Shown piece by piece: positions 34,143 to 42,075 of a stretch of 64,000 bases of DNA (position 1 is its first letter; every line of letters starts with the position of its first letter). The DNA comes from a virus. Location: positions 1 to 64,000 of the IMG/VR virus record IMGVR_UViG_3300032897_000003. One strand, written 5' to 3'. A model generated the notes under the pieces. It was not told the origin of the DNA. It was given only the letters and a program-made list of their open reading frames with translations, and did no database searches. The position numbers were made by a program, and so were the translations under genes.

Positions 34143-34331
34143 ATGTTGCAGTTGCGCGTTGTGAAAGTGGAACGGCCAATCGGATCCATGGCATGTGCTG
34201 TCGGCGTGGACAAGAAGGGGCGCAAGGTGCGCTTCCTTGGCGACGCCCGGATGATGGTGGACGTCTCCGAGGCCCTGCGCTCCAGACGTCGGCCACGGGT
34301 GACAGTCGAGTTTTGGCAGGTCGTAGCCTAG
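34143..34331 (+). CDS. small hypothetical protein
   Basis: 62 residues with AGGAGGACC ahead of ATG 34143. Beta-rich (LRVVKVERPIG, RPRVTVEFWQVVA). No family recognised; last gene before a new promoter. Confidence 0.6.
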   Translation: MLQLRVVKVERPIGSMACAVGVDKKGRKVRFLGDARMMVDVSEALRSRRRPRVTVEFWQVVA

Positions 34332-34337
34332 AAGGGC

Positions 34338-34366
34338 TTGCAAGAAGACATCACGTAACTTACACT
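34338..34366 (+). promoter_or_regulatory. sigma-70-like promoter of the sigma-factor operon
   Basis: TTGCAA, 17 bases, TACACT; a ribosome site (GGAGGT) and ATG 34394 follow 15-28 bases later. It heads genes 34394-35964. Confidence 0.6.
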
Positions 34367-34393
34367 ACTGAAACATCTGACGGAGGTAGGACC

Positions 34394-34588
34394 ATGCACG
34401 AGGGACCAAGTGCACTCCAGCATCGGCATCATTGCCCGCATTGCCACAGGGTGACCATCGATTCTAACCGCGACGTCGTCACTTGCAGCAACCCAGCTTG
34501 CGGCAAGCTGATCGAAACGCCACCGCAGGCGACCATGCTGCTCAGTAAGGCAGCGTTTGGGTCTCTGGTGGAGGAGTCTCAGCGATGA
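34394..34588 (+). CDS. zinc-ribbon protein
   Basis: 64 residues. HHCPHCHRVT and CSNPACGKLIET supply two Cys pairs of a zinc ribbon. Small ribbons next to transcription factors often act on RNA polymerase or DNA. It begins the sigma operon and overlaps the next start (ATGA). Confidence 0.65.
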   Translation: MHEGPSALQHRHHCPHCHRVTIDSNRDVVTCSNPACGKLIETPPQATMLLSKAAFGSLVEESQR

Positions 34589-34794
34589 CCGGGCGCCATT
34601 TGACAGTGAAGCTCCACGGCGGTGGAGAGGCCGAGTCGATCGATTTGGCTTACACCGGCGGTCCGGAGGGGAAGCTGCAGCTCGACATCTGGGCCCGCGG
34701 TGGCCGGCAGGATGGCGTACCTGCGATCCAGATCCTTGCGACGGGGCAGGATGTCTCCAACGTGCTGAAGGCCATCAAGTCGGTGATGCCGTGA
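34585..34794 (+). CDS. small hypothetical protein
   Basis: 69 residues, coupled on both sides (ATGA before, GTGA after). Beta strand start HLTVKLHGGG, then IDLAYTGG and a C-terminal helix. Not recognised; its tight coupling to the sigma gene suggests a shared role. Confidence 0.6.
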   Translation: MTGRHLTVKLHGGGEAESIDLAYTGGPEGKLQLDIWARGGRQDGVPAIQILATGQDVSNVLKAIKSVMP

Positions 34795-35333
34795 GATCTG
34801 CCTACCTCACAATGCCCACGGCAGTCCGAGCTGTGGTGAACAACTACAGCGCGCGGGCCCCGTGGCTGCGAGACGACCTCGAACAGGAGGCCATCATTGC
34901 GATGATGGTCGCGAAGAAGGCGTGGAAACCCGGTCTCGCGCCGCTCGACCTGTTCCAGGCCAAGATCGTGGCGCGCGAGCTGCGCTTCTTCATCGCCCGA
35001 TCGTCGAGCCCTGTGTCGGCGACCAGGGAGGTGTTCCTCAAGCGGCAGTTTCAGACAGAGACGCTCGACCCGAGCAATGAGCTTGGGCGGGCTGTCCATC
35101 CAGCGATGGAATTCGAGATGGACCTGAAGCGGGCTGTGGCCGAGGTCGTGCGAATCCTCGACGGGGTCGACTCCGGGACTGCCGACGTCATCCTTGGCGA
35201 GTCCCCGTCCCGCGAGGTGGCGAAGTCGGCGCGACTGCCCATTCGCACGGTCTACAAGCGCGTCTGGAAGGCTCGTCAACAGCTGCACCGAAACCCGCGC
35301 CTCAAGGCGTATCTGGAAGGAGAATCCTCGTGA
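34791..35333 (+). CDS. phage sigma-70-like (ECF-like) transcription factor
   Basis: 180 residues from GTG 34791 (overlaps the previous TGA); an upstream open frame is discarded. Region 2-like: APWLRDDLEQEAIIAMMVAK then a Pro-Gly turn and DLFQAKIVARELRFFI, matching the 'D-L-x-Q-E-a...A' core-binding helices. Region 4-like: GESPSREVAKSARLPIRTVY with KRVWKARQQLHRN, a clear helix-turn-helix. Regions 1 and 3 are absent, as in ECF sigmas. Expected to redirect host RNA polymerase; a matching family of six non-standard promoters lies nearby. Might alternatively be a non-sigma HTH regulator. Confidence 0.7.
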   Translation: MRSAYLTMPTAVRAVVNNYSARAPWLRDDLEQEAIIAMMVAKKAWKPGLAPLDLFQAKIVARELRFFIARSSSPVSATREVFLKRQFQTETLDPSNELGRAVHPAMEFEMDLKRAVAEVVRILDGVDSGTADVILGESPSREVAKSARLPIRTVYKRVWKARQQLHRNPRLKAYLEGESS

Positions 35334-35713
35334 GCACACCGATCAACGACGTCTCGATATTTGGCCAGTTTCCAGCGCCGGGGCCGCAGCCGCCCGACCC
35401 AGGATCTCCCCCACAGGTCGACACCGGCAACGGCGAAAAGGAAGCGTGGATGCGAGCCTTCCACGAGCTGGAGGAATGGCGGAGAAAGGCACGGGCACAT
35501 CTGCTCGCGGCCGAGTTGGCGCGTCTGCAGGAAGCGCGATTGCGCGAGCTCGACGGGGCCAAGGATGGTCATGTGCTCGGGCAGACCTTCGACATCGTGA
35601 CCACGCTGCTGCTCATCGGCAGCATGCTGCTCGAGAAGGAGCTCAGCCGGTCGCACGCCGCGGAAGCCTTCCAAGGCACCGAGATCGGCAAAATCCTGCA
35701 GGCGTTGGCGTAG
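35330..35713 (+). CDS. hypothetical helical protein
   Basis: 127 residues from GTG 35330 (GTGA). Pro-rich first 35 residues, then a long helix EEWRRKARAHLLAAELARLQ and a hydrophobic stretch IVTTLLLIGSMLL (one possible membrane segment). By its place it could modulate the sigma factor, for example as an anti-sigma, but there is no motif for that. Confidence 0.55.
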   Translation: MSTPINDVSIFGQFPAPGPQPPDPGSPPQVDTGNGEKEAWMRAFHELEEWRRKARAHLLAAELARLQEARLRELDGAKDGHVLGQTFDIVTTLLLIGSMLLEKELSRSHAAEAFQGTEIGKILQALA

Positions 35714-35715
35714 CC

Positions 35716-35964
35716 ATGAAGACGCGCGAACGACAGCGCACGCTGATGGCAGAGAAAGGCTACCTCACGATGGATGAGGCGGCGGAGTTGGTCGGTCTCA
35801 CCCGGACTGCCATCAGTCTGTGGTGCTCGGATGGCAAGATCGAATCCACGAAGTTGGGGAAGCACCGCTACATCAAGCGGGACAGCCTCATGAGGCACTT
35901 GGGAGCCGATGCCACGCAGGCGCTCGGCCTCGTGGAAGCGAAGCCCGCCCGGGGAAAATCCTAG
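35716..35964 (+). CDS. excisionase/MerR-type HTH protein
   Basis: 82 residues from ATG 35716, 2 bases after the previous stop. Standard helix-turn-helix 17 pattern: YLTMDEAAELVGLTRTAISLW, SDGKIESTKLGKHRYIKRDSL. Family members are excisionases or small DNA-binding regulators. The following bases contain a phage-type promoter. Confidence 0.75.
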   Translation: MKTRERQRTLMAEKGYLTMDEAAELVGLTRTAISLWCSDGKIESTKLGKHRYIKRDSLMRHLGADATQALGLVEAKPARGKS

Positions 35965-35980
35965 CGACTCCGACAATGAT
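35953..35980 (+). promoter_or_regulatory. phage-type promoter
   Basis: GGAAAAT at 35953 and CGACAATGAT at 35971, 18 bases apart. Ribosome site AGGAGGG and ATG 35999 follow. The -35-like half overlaps the end of the HTH gene. Confidence 0.65.
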
Positions 35981-35998
35981 ACTGGCCAGGAGGGATCG

Positions 35999-36985
35999 AT
36001 GAGCGACAAGACACTTGCGACCACCGCGACCCAAGAGGTGGCGAAACCAGCAGCATTCTCGTTCGATGTCGATGTCCAACGCGTGATCGCTATTCGTCGA
36101 GCCGTCGAGGAGATCATCGAGAAGGTGCTCGTGGAGGGCGAGCATTATGGGGTGATCCCAGGAACGAGCCAGCCCGACAAGAAGCCCAAGAAGGCTCTGT
36201 TGCAGCCGGGCGCAGAGGTGCTGTGCCAGGTGTTCCGCTTTCGTCCGAAGTACGTTGTCGAGACGAAGGAGGAGCGCCCGGACTTCATCCTGCGCGAGTA
36301 CCGGTGCGAGCTATACAACGTGGTGACTGGCGAGCTGGTCGGAGAGGCAATCGGCTCCGCCAATTCCCGCGAGGAGAAGTACCTCGTGCAGACGGCGGCG
36401 CGCCTCTGCCCGGTGTGTAACAAGCCGACGATCATCAAGGGCAAGGACGAGTTCGGGGGCGGGTGGCTCTGTTTCGCGAAGAAGGGCGGGTGCGGGGCCA
36501 AGTTTGTCGACGAAGACAAGAAGATCCTCGACCAGACCGGCGCCGTCAGCTCGGACAAGGTGCAGAACCTGCACAACACCATCATCTCGATTGCGCAGAA
36601 GCGCGCGTTCGTGAAGGCCACCAGGACCGCGACGGCGACGTCGAACATCTTCACCGACGAGCCAGATGATGTTCACGGAGATGACAAGGACGCTGGCGGC
36701 AAGGGGTCCGGCCAACCGCAATCAGGGAAGCCTGCCACGTCGATCAAGGCTGACGCGACGAAGATCCGCGACCTGAACTTCGCCCTGCGAGACGCCGGGA
36801 TCGGTCTCGCCGGCACGGAGAACATGGCCAAGGGGGAGAGGGATCCGGCCATCCTCAAGAACCGCCTGGAATGGATCAACGCCCGCCTGGAAGAGGCAGG
36901 CCAGACCAAGGTGTCCAGCCTGATGGACCTCACGCCAGACCAGGCCGACATGCTCATGGGCGAAGTGAAGAAGGGCGGCAAGTAG
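35999..36985 (+). CDS. conserved phage protein with zinc ribbon, candidate recombination mediator
   Basis: 328 residues behind AGGAGGG. The 'LVEGEHYGVIPGTSQPDKKP...LLQPGAEVLCQVF' pattern marks a phage family usually near RecT- or nuclease-type genes. A ribbon with CPVCNKP and CFAKKGGCG sits at about residues 135-165. KVQNLHNTIISIAQKRAFVKA resembles a helix seen in single-strand annealing and DNA-binding proteins of such operons. The neighbour is a PD-(D/E)XK nuclease, 3 bp downstream. A role as annealing protein is inference. Confidence 0.6.
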   Translation: MSDKTLATTATQEVAKPAAFSFDVDVQRVIAIRRAVEEIIEKVLVEGEHYGVIPGTSQPDKKPKKALLQPGAEVLCQVFRFRPKYVVETKEERPDFILREYRCELYNVVTGELVGEAIGSANSREEKYLVQTAARLCPVCNKPTIIKGKDEFGGGWLCFAKKGGCGAKFVDEDKKILDQTGAVSSDKVQNLHNTIISIAQKRAFVKATRTATATSNIFTDEPDDVHGDDKDAGGKGSGQPQSGKPATSIKADATKIRDLNFALRDAGIGLAGTENMAKGERDPAILKNRLEWINARLEEAGQTKVSSLMDLTPDQADMLMGEVKKGGK

Positions 36986-36988
36986 TCC

Positions 36989-38044
36989 ATGGCGAAGAAA
37001 CGAACGCGCCCGAGCAGCCTGCAAATGGCCGAGAGCTGCGCCCGAGCTCCGTACCTCTCGGCGAAGTACAACCAGTCGATGGAGAACACACGGTTCGGGG
37101 GCGACGTCGACCGTCAGGTGAGCACCCTGCTGAAGGGGAATCTGGACGACCTGCCGGAGGACCAGCCGATCCACCCGGAGACTCAGATCATCCTCAACTG
37201 GCTGGCGGAGAACTATCCTGCCTCCGACTGGGAGTACCACGTGCAGGAGAAGGTCACGCTGTTAGACCCGATGTCCAGCGCTGACCCGCCGGACGAGCTT
37301 ACCAACGGCACGCCAGACCTGATCTGCGTGCACCGGACGGAGCCGATCTTCGTCGATATCGACTGGAAGTCGATCGGTCAGATGTGGGCCGCCCACCTGG
37401 CACCGCCAGACGAGAACCTGCAGCAGCTCTCCTATGTCGCCGGTTTCTGGCTAGCGTCGAGTCGCAAGTTCGAGTCGGCGAGGATCGTGCTCGCGTGCTG
37501 GGATGCCCGCGGTGTGAAGCCGCTTGAGTCGCAGCCGATCTTGGCCGACCAGCTCGGCGACATCGTGAGGAGAATCGCCGCAGTCCCCGGCATCGACCTG
37601 GAGGAAGTCCAGCCGGAGGCATCCGTGGGGGATCACTGCGACCACTGCTACCAGCGCATGCATTGCGATGCCCACCTGCTGCCGGCCGGCGCACTGGTGA
37701 AGGCTGGGCTGACGAGCGGAGAGGCTGCCGTCGCAGGATTCGAGGAAGCTTCTGGCCAACTCGACGCTGAGAGCGCTGTGCGTGCCCTGGCCTGGATGGA
37801 ACAGGCGAAGCGCGTGCTCAAATCGGCCCAGGGGATGGTCGATATCGTCGAGGCGAACGTCAACGCCTATTCCGTGCGTGAGGGACCAATCGTTGCCGGG
37901 GAGATGGCTTATGGACCATGCCTGTCAGCTGGGAAACGCATGGGGGCTACCGTGGCCACGCTCGAGAAGGAGGGTCTGCAGCGGCTTATCCGGCCGGGCA
38001 AGCCTGGCGTGCGGTACAAATGGTTCCGGAAGTCCGATCTGTGA
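36989..38044 (+). CDS. PD-(D/E)XK nuclease with C-terminal Cys cluster (RecB/Cas4-like)
   Basis: 351 residues. Opens with RTRPSSLQMAESCARAPYLSA, the usual 'S-x-L-x-x-x-x-x-C-P' start. NGTPDLICV followed by EPIFVDIDWKS gives the catalytic Asp and D-x-K, and NLQQLSYVAGFW fits the 'Q...Y' helix. DHCDHCYQRMHC with the earlier Cys can hold an iron-sulphur cluster as in AddB or Cas4. Likely a DNA exonuclease that works with the previous gene product. Confidence 0.75.
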   Translation: MAKKRTRPSSLQMAESCARAPYLSAKYNQSMENTRFGGDVDRQVSTLLKGNLDDLPEDQPIHPETQIILNWLAENYPASDWEYHVQEKVTLLDPMSSADPPDELTNGTPDLICVHRTEPIFVDIDWKSIGQMWAAHLAPPDENLQQLSYVAGFWLASSRKFESARIVLACWDARGVKPLESQPILADQLGDIVRRIAAVPGIDLEEVQPEASVGDHCDHCYQRMHCDAHLLPAGALVKAGLTSGEAAVAGFEEASGQLDAESAVRALAWMEQAKRVLKSAQGMVDIVEANVNAYSVREGPIVAGEMAYGPCLSAGKRMGATVATLEKEGLQRLIRPGKPGVRYKWFRKSDL

Positions 38045-38049
38045 CGTCG

Positions 38050-38078
38050 GGCAAACCTGACCGCAGACGACAATAATC
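38050..38078 (+). promoter_or_regulatory. phage-type promoter
   Basis: GGCAAAC at 38050 and CGACAATAATC at 38068, 18 bases apart. ATG 38095 follows, with GAGG between. Confidence 0.7.
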
Positions 38079-38094
38079 CAGATCGAGGACACAC

Positions 38095-38385
38095 ATGCCA
38101 CAGCAAGGTTCACTTTTCGAAGCTGAGTTCGTCAGTCAGAACCCAGCTCGCAACGAACAGACCAGGTCGGCGATTGTCGAAGTGCAGAACTACATCGTCG
38201 AGAAGGTTGCGGAGCGACATGGGGGGTACGCGCCGGTGCCGAACGATCCGGTGTTCACGGCCGTCGAGTGCCTGACCCATCTGGTTGGTGGGCTGATCGC
38301 CGAGAACCGCTCGCTCCACGAGAAGATCGCCAACATGGACTTGCGTCTGCGCGGGCTCGATAACAAGCGACCAGCGACATCGTAG
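38095..38385 (+). CDS. hypothetical protein
   Basis: 96 residues. Acidic/aromatic start QQGSLFEAEF, then helices, ending in a coiled-coil-like NRSLHEKIANMDLRLRGLDN. The 'QGSLF' start resembles clamp-binding peptides (QxxLF), an inference worth noting as a clamp-like gene exists at 62805. Separated by 2 bp from the ATPase gene. Confidence 0.6.
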   Translation: MPQQGSLFEAEFVSQNPARNEQTRSAIVEVQNYIVEKVAERHGGYAPVPNDPVFTAVECLTHLVGGLIAENRSLHEKIANMDLRLRGLDNKRPATS

Positions 38386-38387
38386 CA

Positions 38388-39995
38388 ATGAAGATCATCT
38401 ACAACGACCGCCAAATCACCCTTGCCGAGTTTTCTAACCTGCCGCCCGAACCGATGGAGACCACCATGCCCAACGACCCCGATATCAAAGTGACCCACCT
38501 GCGCTTCCGCGACTTTCGCGGCATCAGCGCTCTTGACCTGGACATCCCTCCGAGCGGCGTGGTGTTCAGCGGCACAAATGCCGCCGGGAAGACCAGCGCC
38601 CTCATGGGGCTGCGAGCCGCGTTCGAAGCGATTGGCATTGGCCCGGACGCAATCCGGTTCGACGCTGACAAGTTCGAGCTGGTCGTCGACACGAACCGAT
38701 TCCAGGTGCGGCGGGTGACGACTCGCAAGAGCACGAGCAGCGAGATGCTCGGCTCGGACGGCGTGCCCATCCCGCGGGCGAAAGAGCAGATGCGCCAGAT
38801 GCTCGGAGAGGACAGCCTCGACCCTCTGAAGCTGTACCTGTCAGACGCCAAGGATCGGCGGAAGCTGATTCTATCCGCGTGTCCAGTGCAGATCACGGTC
38901 GAAGATCTGAACGGCTGGTGCGAAACACAGCAGGAGTGGAACACCGATGGCCACGGGCAAGAGGTGTTGTCCCGCGTGCGGCAGATGTTCTTCGACAAGC
39001 GCACGAACGCCGGGCGAACGGTGGACCAGGCGAAGGCCGTGATGGAAGTAAAGCAGCGTGATGCAGACGCGATCCGCGTGACCGAGAAGGTCGACCCTCC
39101 GGAAGTGGTTCGCACGCACGTCGCCGCGATCGAGCGTGATCTGGCGGTGCTCAGCGAGCGCAAGCGGGCGGCGCTCGAGCAGGAGGAGGCCCTCGCATCT
39201 ACCAAGGTCAGGATTACCGAGATTCGAACGGCGATCGAAACGCGGATCCTCTCTCAAGAGAGGAAGCCAACCAGTGACGAGGTGGCCGAGGTCGATGCCA
39301 GGGTTAATGCGGCGGCCAAGCGTTTCGAGGAGGCGACCAGGGAGCTCGAGGAGGCAAGGAAGGCGCAAGCTTCGCTAGACGACCGACTGAAGATCGCAGA
39401 GGATCAGCAGAAGGACATCGACAGCCTCATGTCGCAGGCCAAGGATCTCGAAGCATCAGTCGTCAACGTGCAGTCGGAGTGGAACCCGGAGTTTCACGCT
39501 CACGTCGTCGCGGACAAGGAAAAGGATCTGGAGCAGGCGAAGGCCAACGTCCAGATGGCAGAGAAAGCTCAGCGCCACAAAGCAGCGCAGGCAGAGGTAG
39601 AGGAAGCCGAGCGCACATACCGGGAAGCTGAGTCGGCCTGGGCGAAGCTCGACCGCATCGTCAAACGCCTGACCGAGGAAGCGCCTGCCGTGCTGGCCAA
39701 ACGGTCGAACCAGATTCCAGGCCTGGAGGTCACGCCTACCGCCATCTTGCTCGACGGCAAGAACATCGACCTGCTCAGCGGGGCAGAACGCATGCGGCTG
39801 GCCGTGGAGGTGGCCAAGCGAGCAGCACGCAAGGCGAAGATTCTCACCATCGACGGTCTCGAGCAGCTCGCCCCGTCGAACCAACCCGAGTTTGTGCGGA
39901 TGTGCCTCGAAGGTGGGTACCAGCTGTTCGCGACTCGGGTCGCTGACGGAGCCCTCGACATCGTCGATTGCTACCAGCTGGCGCACAAGGAGTAG
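38388..39995 (+). CDS. SMC/Rad50-type AAA ATPase
   Basis: 535 residues. Walker A FSGTNAAGKTSAL at about residues 60-72, after HLRFRDFRGI (the usual N-lobe start); a central coiled coil from ~230 to ~435; ABC signature LLSGAERMRLA at ~465; Walker B AKILTIDGLEQL at ~485, with Gly-Leu in place of the usual Glu-x after Asp. Similar to phage gp46/SbcC-like proteins that process ends with a nuclease. ATG 38388 is used; a second in-frame ATG at 38466 follows. Confidence 0.8.
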   Translation: MKIIYNDRQITLAEFSNLPPEPMETTMPNDPDIKVTHLRFRDFRGISALDLDIPPSGVVFSGTNAAGKTSALMGLRAAFEAIGIGPDAIRFDADKFELVVDTNRFQVRRVTTRKSTSSEMLGSDGVPIPRAKEQMRQMLGEDSLDPLKLYLSDAKDRRKLILSACPVQITVEDLNGWCETQQEWNTDGHGQEVLSRVRQMFFDKRTNAGRTVDQAKAVMEVKQRDADAIRVTEKVDPPEVVRTHVAAIERDLAVLSERKRAALEQEEALASTKVRITEIRTAIETRILSQERKPTSDEVAEVDARVNAAAKRFEEATRELEEARKAQASLDDRLKIAEDQQKDIDSLMSQAKDLEASVVNVQSEWNPEFHAHVVADKEKDLEQAKANVQMAEKAQRHKAAQAEVEEAERTYREAESAWAKLDRIVKRLTEEAPAVLAKRSNQIPGLEVTPTAILLDGKNIDLLSGAERMRLAVEVAKRAARKAKILTIDGLEQLAPSNQPEFVRMCLEGGYQLFATRVADGALDIVDCYQLAHKE

Positions 39996-40249
39996 GAGAC
40001 CAACACGGGCTGATGCTCAGCCGTCGCAGCACCCTCAAACGGTACACCACACTTAGGCGAGCTCGCCCCATCAAGCGAGTCTCGCCTAAGCCTCGTTCTG
40101 GTGGAGAGCCCGAGCGCCGCGCCTGGATTCGGTCCCTCCCATGCTGCGCCCCTGGCGCCCCTTGTGGCTGCTACGGGGCATCCGACCCGCACCATGCCGG
40201 CAGGAAGCCAGGCATGCGCCTGAAGGCCCCAGACGATACGGTAATCCCG

Positions 40250-40275
40250 CTGTGCCGGCAGCCTGTGCCGGCAGC
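40250..40275 (+). repeat. exact 13-bp tandem duplication
   Basis: CTGTGCCGGCAGC at 40250-40262 and again at 40263-40275, inside the HNH-like gene. Length is not a multiple of three. Confidence 0.95.
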
Positions 40276-40386
40276 ACCACACCGACGTTGATGCCTTCTC
40301 GGGTCCCTTCCGCGGCTGGACCGGGGAGCAGTTGCGGGCCTGGCAGGACGAAAGGATAGCGGAGTACCAAGAGCGATTTCAGCGTA

Positions 40387-40415
40387 GGAAAACCGTGACG
40401 TTCCCGACAATAATC
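40387..40415 (+). promoter_or_regulatory. phage-type promoter
   Basis: GGAAAAC at 40387 and CGACAATAATC at 40405, 18 bases apart; ATG 40421 lies six bases after AATAAT, so the message would be leaderless or nearly so. Confidence 0.7.
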
Positions 40416-40420
40416 CCGGT

Positions 40421-40648
40421 ATGAAACGCACGCGACACTTCGAACCTCCAGTCCGCCACATCTACACGCCACCCAAGACGGTAAGCCAGCGCCAACTGCT
40501 ACTCGATAGGAAGGCAGGGCTCGAGCTGGGTATTCGAGCAGCAAAGAAAGCCGCCAAGACCGCCGGTACGGTGGCCGACGTGCGTGTGATGAATGACACA
40601 CTTCGGTCAGTGAAGGAAAAGCTCGCCAAGCTCGGCCCAGTCTCTTGA
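40421..40648 (+). CDS. small basic protein
   Basis: 75 residues, Lys/Arg-rich with a helix AGLELGIRAAKKAAKTAG. Overlaps the end of the broken HNH gene. No ribosome site. Not recognised; composition suits nucleic-acid binding. Confidence 0.6.
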   Translation: MKRTRHFEPPVRHIYTPPKTVSQRQLLLDRKAGLELGIRAAKKAAKTAGTVADVRVMNDTLRSVKEKLAKLGPVS

Positions 40649-41088
40649 CCGTCGTCAACCAATAGAAGTATCCGTAGCCATTGACAATTTGCGAACCGTG
40701 GATCCCGGGTATTGACTGCCTACGTGCAGTTACAGTACCGTAACGAATGCTCTCACGTGATGAACCAGGACCAGATAGTTTTTGCTCGTGCCCTCAGTGC
40801 TGCGCCTCCGCCGCTTGTCCTGGTACGTGTGAGCAGCGATCGTTCAGGCGTCGACGGCGTGGCCTTGAGGGCACGAGCTAGCGGCGGCTCGTCACCCGCC
40901 GGTCGGGCCGCCGCTGGCACGGAGGGGCGCCGAAATCGTAAAGTGGTACCGAGGGCGTGTCCGCTACGGTACAGGAAAATACAGGCCCGACGGCACCGAA
41001 TGGAAGGCCTCGGGTTTCTTCCCGTCGGTCTCGGTCCTGTGGAAAGTGAGCGACTATAAGTGACCTCGCTCTGTTGGAGGTACACACA
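40649..41088. other. 440-bp gap with weak promoters and a damaged small gene
   Basis: TTGACA at about 40681, TTGCGA just after it, and TTGACT at 40711 with TACCGT 18 bases later suggest host-type promoter activity. From 40720 to 40930 no frame is convincing: a 112-codon frame (40712-41059) crosses the region but reads as low-complexity Arg/Ala/Gly. The last 130 bases encode a much better short sequence, listed next. Confidence 0.5.
40935..41063 (+). pseudogene. short protein lacking a normal start (ATC) or truncated
   Basis: The frame from 40869 to TGA 41061-41063 has no ATG, GTG or TTG. A perfect GGAGGGG at 40921-40927 stands 7 bases before an ATC codon at 40935. From there it reads 42 residues including VKWYRGRVRYGTGKYRPDG and SGFFPSVSVLWKVSDYK, a convincing beta-rich small protein. 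Either the start mutated from ATG to ATC, or an upstream frameshift removed the real N-terminus. Confidence 0.4.
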
Positions 41089-42075
41089 ATGACTGGCGAG
41101 CGACCACACGCCCCAGACGTGTCGATCAGCATGTCTCTGCACCTCGGGGACAGCATGCGCGAGACAGCGCATCTCTCGCCCGCCGAGATGGGGGCCCACA
41201 TGCGCCTGACCATGGCGTCGTGGTCGCACGGAGGATACCTACCGGCGGAGCCCGACCGCCTGAGGAGGCTGGCAGGAGTCGATGTCGATGATTGGCCCTC
41301 GATTTGGTCCGTGGTGCAGGAGCTGTGGACAGTATCCGATGACGCAAGAATCTACCACCAGAGGACCCTGGAGGAGATTGAACGCGCTAGGGCAAAGAAA
41401 GCTAGCCACCAAGCTAGGGGAAAGCTGGGAGGACGGCCAGCTAAAGCTCAGCTTAAGTTGGAGGAAAGCTCAGCTTTAGCTGAAGGTAAAGCTAACAGCA
41501 AACCTAACGGTAACCTGTCGGCTAGCAGATCAGCTCGTCCTGATGTGTCTCAGGATCGCGGCAATCCGGTAAGTAGTGAATATTCCACAGCCGAGGAAAG
41601 CTCAGCTTTAGCTGAAGGTAAAGCTGGAGGAAAGACGCCTCCGCCTCCGCCTCCGCCTCCGCCAGATCTTCAGAAAAGGGGATCCGGATCCCCTACGGTA
41701 GTGGTAGGTGATGGCAGTAGTACACAGCACGTAGTACCAGCTGGGAAGTTGCGTCCATCGAACGCAGCCGATTTGCTTTGGTGTCTCCGGATCGCAATGG
41801 AGCAGCATAGGCCTGAGCTCGGGATGTGGTCTGGAGGCAAGTTCGCGCAGAAGGATGCCCGCGAGTTTCTCGAAGGCTTTGGAGGCAAGCTGGATCTCGA
41901 CGAAATCGAACGGAGGATCGAGCTGTTCGCGAAAAACGACGACATGAAGCCGTGGACGATGGACAAATTTGTCAGGTGCTACAATGCCTTGGGGTCGACG
42001 GGAGGGACAGGCTGGTCATCGCGATCCAAGCCCGGCGTGAGCGACGCCATGAAACGGGAGTTTGGCCTTGAGTGA
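41089..42075 (+). CDS. DUF1376 (YdaU-like) replication protein
   Basis: 328 residues with GGAGG 8 bases before ATG 41089. Residues ~8-95 follow DUF1376: SLHLGDSMRETAHLSPAEMGAHMRL then SWSHGGYLP and the 'D-D-W-P-S-I-W' segment. These are winged-helix domains of phage replication initiators or helicase loaders. The middle is a repetitive linker (EESSALAEGKA twice, then ten prolines); the C-terminal ~110 residues are helical. Sits right before the helicase-loader-like gene and DnaB. Confidence 0.75.
   Translation: MTGERPHAPDVSISMSLHLGDSMRETAHLSPAEMGAHMRLTMASWSHGGYLPAEPDRLRRLAGVDVDDWPSIWSVVQELWTVSDDARIYHQRTLEEIERARAKKASHQARGKLGGRPAKAQLKLEESSALAEGKANSKPNGNLSASRSARPDVSQDRGNPVSSEYSTAEESSALAEGKAGGKTPPPPPPPPPDLQKRGSGSPTVVVGDGSSTQHVVPAGKLRPSNAADLLWCLRIAMEQHRPELGMWSGGKFAQKDAREFLEGFGGKLDLDEIERRIELFAKNDDMKPWTMDKFVRCYNALGSTGGTGWSSRSKPGVSDAMKREFGLE
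41461..41493 (+). repeat. 33-bp direct repeat, copy 1
   Basis: Identical to 41593-41625, 132 bases apart, inside the replication gene. Rich in AGCT words (AAAGCTCAGCTTTAGCT) with internal symmetry. Confidence 0.9.
41593..41625 (+). repeat. 33-bp direct repeat, copy 2
   Basis: Second copy of the AGCT-rich repeat; encodes EESSALAEGKA like the first. The area between contains further AGCT words and more A/T than its surroundings, as origin iterons in initiator genes often do. Confidence 0.9.

Larger units (their letters stand above)
40013..40424 (+). pseudogene. HNH-like recombination-type nuclease, frameshifted by a 13-bp duplication
   Basis: From ATG 40013 the frame encodes a basic start, LPCCAPGAPCGCYGASDPHHAGRK and PDDTVIPLCRQ. 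An exact 13-bp tandem duplication (40250-40275) then shifts the frame. Removing one copy restores LCRQHHTDVDAFSGPFRGW...TIIPV and a TGA at 40422-40424 that overlaps the next ATG as ATGA. The repaired protein (~132 residues) has the Cys-Cys-His-His pattern of HNH proteins of the DUF968/NinG group, usually near replication genes. As written, the product loses its last HNH part. Confidence 0.8.

Noticed and set aside
40712-41059. 115-codon + frame
   Set aside because: Low-complexity Arg/Ala/Gly sequence; overlapping frame from 40935 is more protein-like and has a ribosome site.
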